64,000 nucleotides of DNA from JAJTGZ01 sp964403525. Lineage in GTDB: Bacteria > Planctomycetota > Phycisphaerae > Phycisphaerales > UBA1924. The number at the start of each line of letters is the position of its first letter. The stretch's first letter is position 1. The stretch covers positions 1 to 64,000 of the forward strand of contig CAYOGE010000005.1 of the NCBI GenBank assembly GCA_964403525.1, written 5' to 3'. The position numbers and the translations under genes are program-made. The notes beneath the pieces are model-generated. The model ran no database searches and was not told where the DNA came from. It saw nothing but the letters and a program-made list of their open reading frames with translations. Below are positions 41,615 through 49,582 of the stretch, one piece after another.

Positions 41615-42054
41615 ACCAGCACGCGCTGCACCCCGCGCGAACGTCCGCGAGCAAGCGGTGGCGCCACGTGATCGCCGCGGTCCTCATCTTTGTGGGCGGC
41701 GGGGTGTTCGGGGCGGTGGTTACGGGCGTTGTGATCACCCGGGCGATCAGGCACGTCTTTGAGCACCCCGAGTCGGCCGGGAAACACGTGGCCTCACGCT
41801 TGGCGTCGTTCCTTGATCTAAACGACCGGCAAACCGAGCAGGTGCAGGAGATCATCGCACGCCGGCACGCGGCGCTTGGCGATATCCGCCGGGAGATCCA
41901 GCCGCGACTTGAGGCAGAACTGACGATCCTCGAAAAGGAGATCGACGGTGTGTTGGATGAGAAGCAGAAGGTGAAGTGGCACGAACACACGGCCAGGTTC
42001 CGTGCAGAGTGGCTGCCCCCCCTGCCTCCTTCAACAGAACCGGCAGCTCGCTGA
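41611..42054 (+). CDS. Membrane-anchored CnrX/Spy-like sensor candidate
   Basis: A 147-residue protein with an N-terminal helix (VIAAVLIFVGGGVFGAVVTGVVI) and a periplasmic all-helical domain: FLDLNDRQTEQVQEIIARRHAALGDIRREI and EAELTILEKEIDGVLDEKQKVKWHEHTARF. The L-N-D-R-Q-T and L-D-E-K-Q patterns match the metal-resistance protein family that includes CnrX and ZraP. Histidines lie in HEH and RRH. It closes the sigma operon; pyrC follows 36 bases later with its own -10. Confidence 0.75.
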   Translation: MNQHALHPARTSASKRWRHVIAAVLIFVGGGVFGAVVTGVVITRAIRHVFEHPESAGKHVASRLASFLDLNDRQTEQVQEIIARRHAALGDIRREIQPRLEAELTILEKEIDGVLDEKQKVKWHEHTARFRAEWLPPLPPSTEPAAR

Positions 42055-42078
42055 ACTCACCGGCTGAGGCGTCGCGCA

Positions 42079-42084
42079 TACGCT
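42079..42084 (+). promoter_or_regulatory. Predicted -10 of leaderless pyrC
   Basis: TACGCT lies 6 bases before ATG 42091. There is no Shine-Dalgarno sequence. Confidence 0.5.
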
Positions 42085-42090
42085 CCGGCC

Positions 42091-43410
42091 ATGGCCAAAC
42101 TGCTGATCGTCGGCGGACGTGTTCTCGACCCTTCGACAGGCTTGGACGAGGCCGCGGACATCGCTGTTGAAGACGGTGTGATCCGGGCGATCGGACCGAA
42201 ACTCGCCCGTCCTTCAGGGGTCCGCGTGGTGGACGCCGAAGGGTGTCTGGTCACGCCGGGCCTGATCGACCCGCACGTTCACCTGCGCGAGCCGGGCAAC
42301 GAGCGGGCCGAAACGCTCGCGACCGGCACGCGGGCGGCGGTTGAGGGTGGGTTTACGAGCGTGGCCTGCATGCCCAACACCACGCCGTGCCTGGACAACG
42401 ACACGATGGTGCGGTACATCGACGCGAGGGCAAAGCAGACCGGCCACTGCCGCGTCTACACCGTCGCCGCCGTTACGAAGGGCCGCCGCGGCGAAGAGCT
42501 CGCCGAGATCGAGCTGATGGCCGCTGCCGGTGCCGTGGGATTCTCTGATGACGGCGACTGTGTTGCCAGCGCCGGGATGCAGCAGCGGGCGTTTGTCGCG
42601 ATCAAGCCGACGGGCCGCGCGATGATGCAGCACTGCCAGGAGGCGACGCTGACCGGCGGCGGCGTGATGAACGCCGGCGAGGTGGCGACGCGCCTGGGGC
42701 TTGGGGGCTGGCCGCGTGCCGCGGAAGAGATCATCATCGAGCGCGACGTGTCGCTCAACCGCGCCATCGGTTGCCGGTACCACGTGCAGCACCTCTCCAG
42801 CGGCGGCAGCGTTGACATCGTCCGCAGGGCGCGCAGGGAGGGTCTGCCGGTGACGGCGGAGGCGAGCCCGCACCACCTGCTGCTGACGTGCGATCTGATC
42901 GAGACGTTCAACGGAGGCTACGACACGCGGCTGAAGATGAACCCGCCGCTGCGCGAACGCAAGGACATCGAGGCGATCAGGCTGGGCGTTGCCGACGGCA
43001 CGATCTCGGTGCTGGGGACAGACCACGCCCCGCACACGCAAGAGAGCAAGGACGTGCCATTCGACTCCGCGAGTTTCGGGATCATCGGTCTCGAGACTGC
43101 GCTTGCGCTCTACGTCAAGGCCCTGGTGAGCGAGGGTGTGATCGGGTGGGCGCGGCTGATAGAACTGCTGACGATCGAGCCGGCCCGCCTCTGCGGGCTC
43201 GACGCGATTGGGCTGGGCAGCCTGCGCGTGGGCGGGCCGGCGGACGTCACGGTGATCGACCCTGACGCCGAGTGGACGATCGCCCGCGAGACCTTCGCCG
43301 GGCAGAGCGCCAACTCGCCGTTTATCGGTTGGGCTGTGAGGGGGCGGGCGGTCGCGACGGTGGTGGGTGGCGAGGTCCAGTTGGAGCGGCGGGCCGCCGT
43401 TGTCGCATGA
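42091..43410 (+). CDS. pyrC: Dihydroorotase, class I
   Basis: A 439-residue amidohydrolase that closes carbamoyl-aspartate to dihydroorotate in pyrimidine synthesis. The metal site is DPHVHLREPG (42,270-42,300), and other landmarks are MPNTTPCLDN, GAVGFSDDGDCV, YHVQHLSSGGSVD, TAEASPHHLLLT and GTDHAPHT. The F-S-D-D-G motif is that of class I bacterial enzymes. All catalytic residues appear present. The methyltransferase gene overlaps its stop as ATGA. pyrB is not here. Confidence 0.95.
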   Translation: MAKLLIVGGRVLDPSTGLDEAADIAVEDGVIRAIGPKLARPSGVRVVDAEGCLVTPGLIDPHVHLREPGNERAETLATGTRAAVEGGFTSVACMPNTTPCLDNDTMVRYIDARAKQTGHCRVYTVAAVTKGRRGEELAEIELMAAAGAVGFSDDGDCVASAGMQQRAFVAIKPTGRAMMQHCQEATLTGGGVMNAGEVATRLGLGGWPRAAEEIIIERDVSLNRAIGCRYHVQHLSSGGSVDIVRRARREGLPVTAEASPHHLLLTCDLIETFNGGYDTRLKMNPPLRERKDIEAIRLGVADGTISVLGTDHAPHTQESKDVPFDSASFGIIGLETALALYVKALVSEGVIGWARLIELLTIEPARLCGLDAIGLGSLRVGGPADVTVIDPDAEWTIARETFAGQSANSPFIGWAVRGRAVATVVGGEVQLERRAAVVA

Positions 43411-44216
43411 TGCGCGTTGAGAGCGACCGCGCGAGCTATTACGACGACCCGCTCGTCTACCACGTGCTCCACCTGCACGGAACGAAGGCAGAAACCCGCG
43501 TGTTTGAGCGCCTGGCACGGCGGCACGCCACCGGCGCTGCCGCTGGCCCGCTGCGATGGCTTGAGCCTGCCAGCGGATCGGGCCGCTATCTGCACGCGCT
43601 GGCCCGGGCTGGGCATTCCGGCGTTGGCGTCGACAGGCTCGCGCCGATGAACGCCTTCGCGACGGCTGAGGCCGAGCGGATGGGGATTGGAGAGCGGCTG
43701 CGGTTTGTCACGGCGCCGATGGAGGGTTTCAGCGTCCGCCGTTCCGCGTTTGATGTCGCGATCAACCCGATCAATTCGGTCCGCCACCTGATGACCGACC
43801 GTGCCATGCTCGGCCACCTTTCTTGCGTTCGGCGAGCGTTGCGACGCGGAGGGGTGTACATCGTCGGCGTTGAGGTAAATCCAGTCGGCATGGCCCAGCC
43901 GTGTGAGGACGTCTGGAAGGGCCGGGTCGCCGGGTTGAGCGTCCACCAGTTCGTGTCGTACATCCCACCCGAGGGCCGGTCACGCCGCGAGACCGCCCTG
44001 AGCCACAAGACCGTGCTGATTGGGCGAGGTGCACAACGAACGGAACGGCACATCGACAGCGTGTACCACCTTCGTACGTACACGAAGCCGCAGTGGCAAC
44101 GGCTGCTGGCCGAGGCGGGGTGGGAGGTTGTCGCTTGCTACGGGCCGACCGGACGTGCCAAGGCGTTTGAGCCGATCGGCTACAGCCTGCAGGTGCTGCG
44201 TCCACTGTCGACTTGA
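43407..44216 (+). CDS. SAM-dependent class I methyltransferase
   Basis: A 269-residue methyltransferase. Motif I is RWLEPASGSGRYLHALARAG, followed by GVGVDRLAPMNAFA, FDVAINPINSVRHLMTDRAM, and LRRGGVYIVGVEVNP. The N-terminal YYDDPLVYHVLHLHGT is a common start of this family. The substrate is unknown. ATGA overlaps the pyrC stop, so it is translationally coupled; a functional link to pyrimidine synthesis is not implied. Confidence 0.85.
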   Translation: MMRVESDRASYYDDPLVYHVLHLHGTKAETRVFERLARRHATGAAAGPLRWLEPASGSGRYLHALARAGHSGVGVDRLAPMNAFATAEAERMGIGERLRFVTAPMEGFSVRRSAFDVAINPINSVRHLMTDRAMLGHLSCVRRALRRGGVYIVGVEVNPVGMAQPCEDVWKGRVAGLSVHQFVSYIPPEGRSRRETALSHKTVLIGRGAQRTERHIDSVYHLRTYTKPQWQRLLAEAGWEVVACYGPTGRAKAFEPIGYSLQVLRPLST

Positions 44217-44467
44217 GCCGGATCGATCAACAGCCGCGGGGGGAGCTCCGATAAGGCACGCCGTGCGGCGGCGCCGACGCGTCATGCGCGTTACAGACGT
44301 CACAGCCGGTTTGCCTTGACACCAAGCGCAACGCTGCGGCTCAGGCGACATGGGCAACGGTCGATGTACAGGGCGTCGCCCCACGCGGAGAGGGCGGCGA
44401 ACGTTGAACGCCGGCCATTGGGATTGTCCCTGTGGCGGCACGGCAAATGCCCCAGGAGTGTCTCGCT

Positions 44468-44902
44468 ATGCGTAACGGTATCAAGAAGGCCTTCACCCTC
44501 ATCGAAATCCTGATCGTGGTTGTCATCCTCGGTATTCTCGCGGCGATCGTCATCCCGCAGTTCACCAAGGCCAGCGACGACGCTCAGGCCGGTAACATCC
44601 AGACCCAGCTGAGCACGATCCGCAACATGGTCGAGCTCTTCCGGGTCCGCAACAACGGCGCCTACCCCTTCTCTTCGTCGGCCATGACCTGGGGCGACCC
44701 GGCCGGTGCGACCGCTGCCGCCCGCGCTCTGCGCGGCCCGGACTACCTGCGTTCGGACCCCGTCAACCCCCGCACCAACAGCTCGGTCATCACGGCTGGC
44801 ACGAGCCACACCGCCTCGACGACCTCGGGCTGGATCTGGGACGACACGGCGAAGACGCTGTTCGCCTGCCGCTGGAACGAGACGACCAAGGTCTGGGAAT
44901 AA
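44468..44902 (+). CDS. GspG-like major pseudopilin
   Basis: A 144-residue prepilin with a short leader MRNGIKKA and the conserved FTLIEILIVVVILGILAAIV with Glu at position +5 after cleavage. The following helix and C-terminal domain (GAYPFSSSAMTWGD; SGWIWDDTAKTLFACRW) are those of type II secretion or type IV pilin-like proteins. The residue before the cut is Ala rather than Gly. It assembles into a periplasmic filament. It is first in the pilin-secretin cluster; a strong terminator follows, suggesting it is made in excess over downstream genes. Confidence 0.9.
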   Translation: MRNGIKKAFTLIEILIVVVILGILAAIVIPQFTKASDDAQAGNIQTQLSTIRNMVELFRVRNNGAYPFSSSAMTWGDPAGATAAARALRGPDYLRSDPVNPRTNSSVITAGTSHTASTTSGWIWDDTAKTLFACRWNETTKVWE

Positions 44903-44933
44903 CACCGACCGCGGTCTGACGTGAACTCAATCG

Positions 44934-44966
44934 CGGCCGGAACTCGAAAGAGTGCCGGCCGTTTTT
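44934..44966 (+). terminator. Terminator abutting next start codon
   Basis: A stem of 7 + 4 bp (CGGCCGG-AACTC/GAGTG-CCGGCCG, one A-G mismatch) with GAAA loop is followed by TTTTT. The next ATG (44967) begins right after the T run. Some transcripts would end here and others read on. Confidence 0.9.
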
Positions 44967-45431
44967 ATGAACGCGAGCCTCACGCAATCGACCCGCAGAG
45001 GTGCTGCTCCTTCCCGTCGCCTGGCCGGCGCATTTACGCTCATCGAGATCCTCATCGTGGTGCTGATCCTGGGAATTCTCGCCGCGATCGTGCTCGGAGC
45101 ATCGTGGAACGTGACAAAGGACGCCCAGAGCGGTGTGACGTATAGCGAACTGAAGAAGCTGCGGCGCCACATGGAGGCGTACCACATCGTTCATCGAAGC
45201 CTGCCCGCCGTAACAGCGGGTGACGGCACGTGGGGTGCGATTATCGGGCCGGAGTTTCTGTTGAGTCCGCCAGTGAACGCGTGGGTCGATCAGGCGAACA
45301 ACCGCACGATCATCCTTCGTGACACGCCGGATACAGCGTACCAGAGCGGCTACGCCTGGATCTTTGATCCGGCAACGGGGCGCATCTGGGCGGGTGGTTT
45401 CAGCGCGCAGGACGAGCCGTTCCCGAAGTAG
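44967..45431 (+). CDS. Prepilin-like minor pseudopilin
   Basis: A 154-residue protein with a longer leader (MNASLTQSTRRGAAPSRRLAGA) and FTLIEILIVVLILGILAAIVL, again with Ala before the cut. The C-terminal region (WGAIIGPEFLLSPPVNAWVD, GYAWIFDPATGRIW) is a GspG/H-like globular part. It is probably a minor subunit. ATG 44967 directly follows the terminator T run and has no clear ribosome site (AAAGAG is 14 bases away), so its output is probably low. Confidence 0.85.
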   Translation: MNASLTQSTRRGAAPSRRLAGAFTLIEILIVVLILGILAAIVLGASWNVTKDAQSGVTYSELKKLRRHMEAYHIVHRSLPAVTAGDGTWGAIIGPEFLLSPPVNAWVDQANNRTIILRDTPDTAYQSGYAWIFDPATGRIWAGGFSAQDEPFPK

Positions 45432-45511
45432 ACCCAAGTCGGCGCCCGGCCGCGTCGATAGCCGTGCGGTCCTTCCGCCAGTACTCAACCTCTTCATTCG
45501 AGGGAATCCAG

Positions 45512-45928
45512 ATGAACCAGCCTCAGCCCGCCAACCCGTCAACACCACCAGCAACGACCGGCCCACACCCCAAGTCGGGGGCTGATCGGGCGGGCAAGCT
45601 CGCGACCGCTCTGACGGCGAGCCTCTGCACGCTGCTGGGCATCAACCTGCTCGTCATGGCGTTCGGGCAGCACACTGGCCCTTCGTCGGCGGCGGCGCAG
45701 GTCAGCGGCTACACCAACGGCGGTTTGGTCAACGCCGCGCCCCCATCGGGCGTGACGCCCGCTCCCGAGAACATCCCTTCAGCGCCGACCAGCTCCGTTG
45801 AGATGCTCAAGAGGGTCGTCGAGCAGCAGATCGAGATCAACGCACACCTGGCCCGCATCGAAGCCCGCCTCTCTGCGCCGCAGCAAGTCACGGTGACCAA
45901 CTGGCCCGCCGCAGCGCCGTCGAAATAG
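45512..45928 (+). CDS. Small one-TM protein in pilin cluster
   Basis: A 138-residue protein with a Pro-rich cytoplasmic start, one helix (KLATALTASLCTLLGINLLV) and a periplasmic part ending in a probable coiled coil (SSVEMLKRVVEQQIEINAHL). ATG 45512 has GAGGGA 7 bases upstream. It lies between pseudopilin genes and may take a GspC/M-like structural role; sequence alone does not show this. Confidence 0.65.
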   Translation: MNQPQPANPSTPPATTGPHPKSGADRAGKLATALTASLCTLLGINLLVMAFGQHTGPSSAAAQVSGYTNGGLVNAAPPSGVTPAPENIPSAPTSSVEMLKRVVEQQIEINAHLARIEARLSAPQQVTVTNWPAAAPSK

Positions 45929-45991
45929 GTCCTGTTCCACGCCCACGCCCACGGCCGCAGGGGCCGATGACCGTTCGCAACGGAGCCACCA

Positions 45992-46555
45992 ATGGCATGC
46001 CCCCAATCGGTCCACGCACGCGCCCAGCGTCATTCACGCCACGCATTCACGCTGATCGAAGTTCTGGTTACCGTCGCAATCCTGGCGATCGCCGCCGCGA
46101 TGGTGATTCCCGCGATGGGGAGCACGGGGGTGCTGAAGGTGCAGGGCGCAATCCGGCAGATTGTCAGCGATATCACCTTCGCACAGGCTGATGCGATCTC
46201 GATGCAGCAGGGAAGGGCTGTCAAGTTCAACCCCGGCGGCAACAGCTACCGCATCGTCCAGGTGATTGGTTCGACCACCGACGACTCGAACACCCTCTAC
46301 GACCCTTCGCGTGCCTCTGGGCGGTTCATCACGGAGCTCAACGGGGGCGACTTCGGCGGGGCGACAATCGCATCAACGACGCTCCCGAACAACATGCTGA
46401 TCTTCGACGACATGGGCACCCCCGTGACAACCGCCGGGGGCAACACGCCCAGCACCGGCGGGAAGGTCGTGATCATCACCGCCGACAGCCGGCACGAGTT
46501 GCTCATCGAGGCCTACACCGGGCGTACCACCATCCGCAAGATCTCGGGGAACTGA
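45992..46555 (+). CDS. GspH-like pseudopilin
   Basis: A 187-residue prepilin with leader MACPQSVHARAQRHSRHA and FTLIEVLVTVAILAIAAAMVIP. The downstream IVSDITFAQADAISMQQGRAVKF is the GspH-type pattern, and the C-terminus is beta-rich (KVVIITADSRHELLIEAYTG). Ala precedes the cleavage site. It is a minor pseudopilin of the cluster. Confidence 0.85.
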   Translation: MACPQSVHARAQRHSRHAFTLIEVLVTVAILAIAAAMVIPAMGSTGVLKVQGAIRQIVSDITFAQADAISMQQGRAVKFNPGGNSYRIVQVIGSTTDDSNTLYDPSRASGRFITELNGGDFGGATIASTTLPNNMLIFDDMGTPVTTAGGNTPSTGGKVVIITADSRHELLIEAYTGRTTIRKISGN

Positions 46556-46556
46556 C

Positions 46557-46787
46557 ATGAAGCAACTACGACTCAAGCGCGGGATGAGCCTTTTCGCGTG
46601 CGCTGCGTGCGCGCTGGGGTTGCTGCTGTGGGCCCGGCTCCTGCTGGTCAGCCACCCACCGCGCGTCGCAACGGCGGAGCCTGCGCCGGAAATCAATGGC
46701 CATGGGGCAGCTCAACTGCCGGGCGGGCCGGCTAAGGCACTGCCCAAGATGCACGAGAAGCCCGTCAATGGCTCCGATGCGCACTGA
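46557..46787 (+). CDS. Small one-TM protein after pseudopilin
   Basis: A 76-residue protein: basic start, one helix (MSLFACAACALGLLLWARLLLV) and a short Pro/Gly-rich periplasmic tail. ATG 46557 follows the previous stop by 1 base, so it is co-translated. Unknown role; a truncated inner-membrane partner of the filament is possible. Confidence 0.55.
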   Translation: MKQLRLKRGMSLFACAACALGLLLWARLLLVSHPPRVATAEPAPEINGHGAAQLPGGPAKALPKMHEKPVNGSDAH

Positions 46788-47086
46788 AGCGGGGATTCGA
46801 GCAAGAAGCCCCTTCGGACCGCCGCATCGCAGACTTGAGTGAACCCACGAAGGAGTTCTGAAACAGTGATCGGCGGCCCCGCGGCCGCCGTTCTTGTTAT
46901 GCGGTCACCCTGATTGCGGGAGGCCCCGCCGCACAGGGAAGGCGAAATGTCGGTGGTGTTTTACTCGCCGGCCCAAAGTCGCCAGTCGGAATAGACGACA
47001 AAACCACCCGTGCGCGGCTTCGACCGGAAACCGCCAATCCCACAACGCCAGAAAGAAGCACGTCCCCTTTTCTTCGGAGCAGAGCC
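46788..47086 (+). other. Leader region of secretin gene
   Basis: A 299-base gap with a terminator hairpin at 46,871-46,890 and no gene. The remaining part to ATG 47087 contains GGAGCAGAGCC just before the secretin start. Confidence 0.5.
46871..46898 (+). terminator. Rho-independent terminator
   Basis: An 8-bp stem CGGCGGCC/GGCCGCCG with loop CCGC is followed by TTCTTGTT. It separates the pilin genes from the secretin. Confidence 0.75.
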
Positions 47087-49471
47087 ATGCGTCAGAACTT
47101 CACGCCGGTGTGTTCGGGTACTTTCGCCGCTGTGCTGGCCATCGCGGCCGGCAGTCTGACCTCGGTCGCCGGTGCAGAACCCGGCGTCGGAACCATGATG
47201 GCCCGCGCCGCCGAGGCCAAGGCCACCGGTAGCAGCGCTGTGCGTGTCGCCACGCCCGCCGAGGCGAAGAGCCAGCCAAAGGACCAGCCTAAGGTCAAGG
47301 TGACCGAGCACAACACGGTCGATCTGCACGTGAAGGACGAAGACCTGGTGAGCGTCCTCGAGATGCTCTCGATCTCCGCCCAGAAGAACATCATCGTTTC
47401 CAAGAACGTCTCGGGCAAGGTCACGATGAACCTCTGGGGCGTCACGTTCTACGAGGCTCTGGACGCGCTCCTGCACGCGAACGGCTTTGCGTACGTTGAG
47501 AAGGGCAGTTTCATCTACGTCTACACGCTCGACGAGCTGGAGAAGATCGAGAAGACCTTCAAGAAGCGTGTCGCGAAGGTCGTCATCCTCAACTTCCTCA
47601 ACGCCCCCGACGCCGCCGAGTTCGTCAAGGGGATGCTCTCGAAGGAGGGTGAGATCAAGGCGACGCCGAAGGTCGACGACTTCAGCATCCCCGCCAACGC
47701 GCCCATTGGCGCGGACAAGTGGGCGCTCGGCGCAGCGCTGGTCATCACCGACTACGAAGAGAACCTCAAGGCGATCGAGACACTGCTGATCGAGCTCGAC
47801 ACGAAGCCGGCGCAGGTGCTCATCGAGAGCACCGTGCTGCAGACCAAGCTCACCGAAGAGAACGCCTTCGGCATCGACTTCTCGATCATCGGCTCCATGG
47901 ACTTCACCGACTTCGCTACCGCGGCGGCCGGACCACGCGGCGTCGCGAACGCGCTGATCAACGGCGGTTCGGGCGCAACCGGCGTCACCCCCGCCGACAA
48001 CACCGGCCGCGCTCTTCAGAGCACCGTGGGCGGCACGTCCGGCGCGGGCGGTTTCAAGGCCGGCCTGATCAGCAACAACGTCGGCGTGTTCCTCCGCATG
48101 CTCGACGAAGTGTCCGACACGACCGTCCTGGCCAACCCCAAGCTGCTCACGCTCAACCGCCAGCCCAGCCGCGTGCTGGTCGGCCGCCGGGTTGCGTACC
48201 TCAGCACGACGGCGACGGACACCAGCACCACGCAGACGGTGCAGTACCTCGACACCGGTGTGCAGCTCTTTGTGCGCCCGTTCGTCTCAAAGACGGGCGA
48301 CATCCGCATGGAGATCAAGCCGCAGGTCTCGACCGCGGACACCAAGGAAATCAAGGCCGCCGGCGGTGGCACCGTTACCGTCCCCGACGAGGTGACTCAG
48401 GAAGTCGTCACGAACATCATGGTGCCCGACGGCATGACGGTTGTCATCGGCGGTCTCTTCACCGAGACGACGATCGCCGGCCGCTCGCAGATCCCCGGGC
48501 TGGGCGATCTGCCGATCATCGGCGCCGCCTTCCGGGGCAACACCGACAAGACCACCCGCGACGAGATCATCTTCCTTGTCACGCCCACGATCGTCTCCGA
48601 CAGCACGCTCGTCGCCCAGGGCGAGCAGGCTAAGGGCGTTGAGGACCGTCTCCGCACGGGCGTGAAGAACTCGCTGATCGACTGGAGCCGCGAGAAGCGC
48701 ACGAGCCAGTACAACCTGCGCGCCGAGCAGAAGGCACGCGAGGGCGACTTCGACATGGCCCTGTGGCTGATCAACCAGTCGCTGCGGGCGAACCCGCAGA
48801 ACGAGGACGCCCTGCGCCTGCGTGAGCGCATCCTCGGGCAGCGCGAGGTCTGGCCGTCCAACAGCCGCCTGCAGGGCATCTTCGGCACGGAGCGTCGCGA
48901 CGAGTTGCTCAAGATCAACCCGCCCGTACCGGCCCCAGACTACAAGTCGCCCTGGTTCCAGGGTGGCGTTCCGATGAAGAAGCTCGAGCACCCCGCTCAG
49001 CAGGCCGGCGCAACGGGCGTTCAGCCCACCGGTCTCGGCGGCGACCCGCTGGAGCAGTACATGGACCCGATGGCAACACCGGCTCCCGCGTCTGGAGAGA
49101 TTACCAACGGCGAGGCTATCGACCCGCTCTCGAGCAAGCTGCCCTACGACTTCAACGCGCTCTTCAAGCTCGAACCCTCACCGTTCCCGATGGTTGAGCC
49201 TGACGGCCAGCGGGCGAGCGGACAGCCGATCGTTCTCCCCAACAACGATGCCGCCGCCAACCCGGCCGTTGTGCCAGCGTCCGCCGGCACGCAACAGGCC
49301 GCGGCCAGTGCGAACGGCAAGTCGGCTTCCCCCGCCGGCAAGACCGCTCCGGCACCCGCTGGTAGCGCGAACGCCAAGTCGACGGGCGCATCGGGCGTTG
49401 GGTCGTTCAGCAACGCCCCCGCTCCGACCCCCGCCGAGCCCCAGCAGGCGACCGTGCCGACCAAGCCCTGA
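47087..49471 (+). CDS. Type II/IV secretin (GspD/PilQ family) with long C-terminal tail
   Basis: A 794-residue outer-membrane secretin. It has a signal peptide (about 1-29), an N0/STN-like domain (VDLHVKDEDLVSVLEMLSIS), an N1 domain (KVVILNFLNAPDAAEFVKGM) and the secretin core at about 265-510. The core includes VLANPKLLTLNRQPSRVLVG, VVTNIMVPDGMTVVIGGL, and IPGLGDLPIIGAAFRG. After the core a TPR-like helix pair (AREGDFDMALWLINQSLRAN) and about 170 residues rich in Pro and Ala follow, which most secretins lack. It would export folded proteins or filaments through the outer membrane. No GspE, GspF or peptidase is here. Confidence 0.92.
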   Translation: MRQNFTPVCSGTFAAVLAIAAGSLTSVAGAEPGVGTMMARAAEAKATGSSAVRVATPAEAKSQPKDQPKVKVTEHNTVDLHVKDEDLVSVLEMLSISAQKNIIVSKNVSGKVTMNLWGVTFYEALDALLHANGFAYVEKGSFIYVYTLDELEKIEKTFKKRVAKVVILNFLNAPDAAEFVKGMLSKEGEIKATPKVDDFSIPANAPIGADKWALGAALVITDYEENLKAIETLLIELDTKPAQVLIESTVLQTKLTEENAFGIDFSIIGSMDFTDFATAAAGPRGVANALINGGSGATGVTPADNTGRALQSTVGGTSGAGGFKAGLISNNVGVFLRMLDEVSDTTVLANPKLLTLNRQPSRVLVGRRVAYLSTTATDTSTTQTVQYLDTGVQLFVRPFVSKTGDIRMEIKPQVSTADTKEIKAAGGGTVTVPDEVTQEVVTNIMVPDGMTVVIGGLFTETTIAGRSQIPGLGDLPIIGAAFRGNTDKTTRDEIIFLVTPTIVSDSTLVAQGEQAKGVEDRLRTGVKNSLIDWSREKRTSQYNLRAEQKAREGDFDMALWLINQSLRANPQNEDALRLRERILGQREVWPSNSRLQGIFGTERRDELLKINPPVPAPDYKSPWFQGGVPMKKLEHPAQQAGATGVQPTGLGGDPLEQYMDPMATPAPASGEITNGEAIDPLSSKLPYDFNALFKLEPSPFPMVEPDGQRASGQPIVLPNNDAAANPAVVPASAGTQQAAASANGKSASPAGKTAPAPAGSANAKSTGASGVGSFSNAPAPTPAEPQQATVPTKP

Positions 49472-49582
49472 CCGCTTGTCCAACCGACCTGGCTGCTGCG
49501 GCGCGGAGCGCCGCAGCGAGCGCACCGCGCCCTCACCTTCCTCATAGTTCTCACACCCTCACCCGTTCAATGGAGTCAGATC

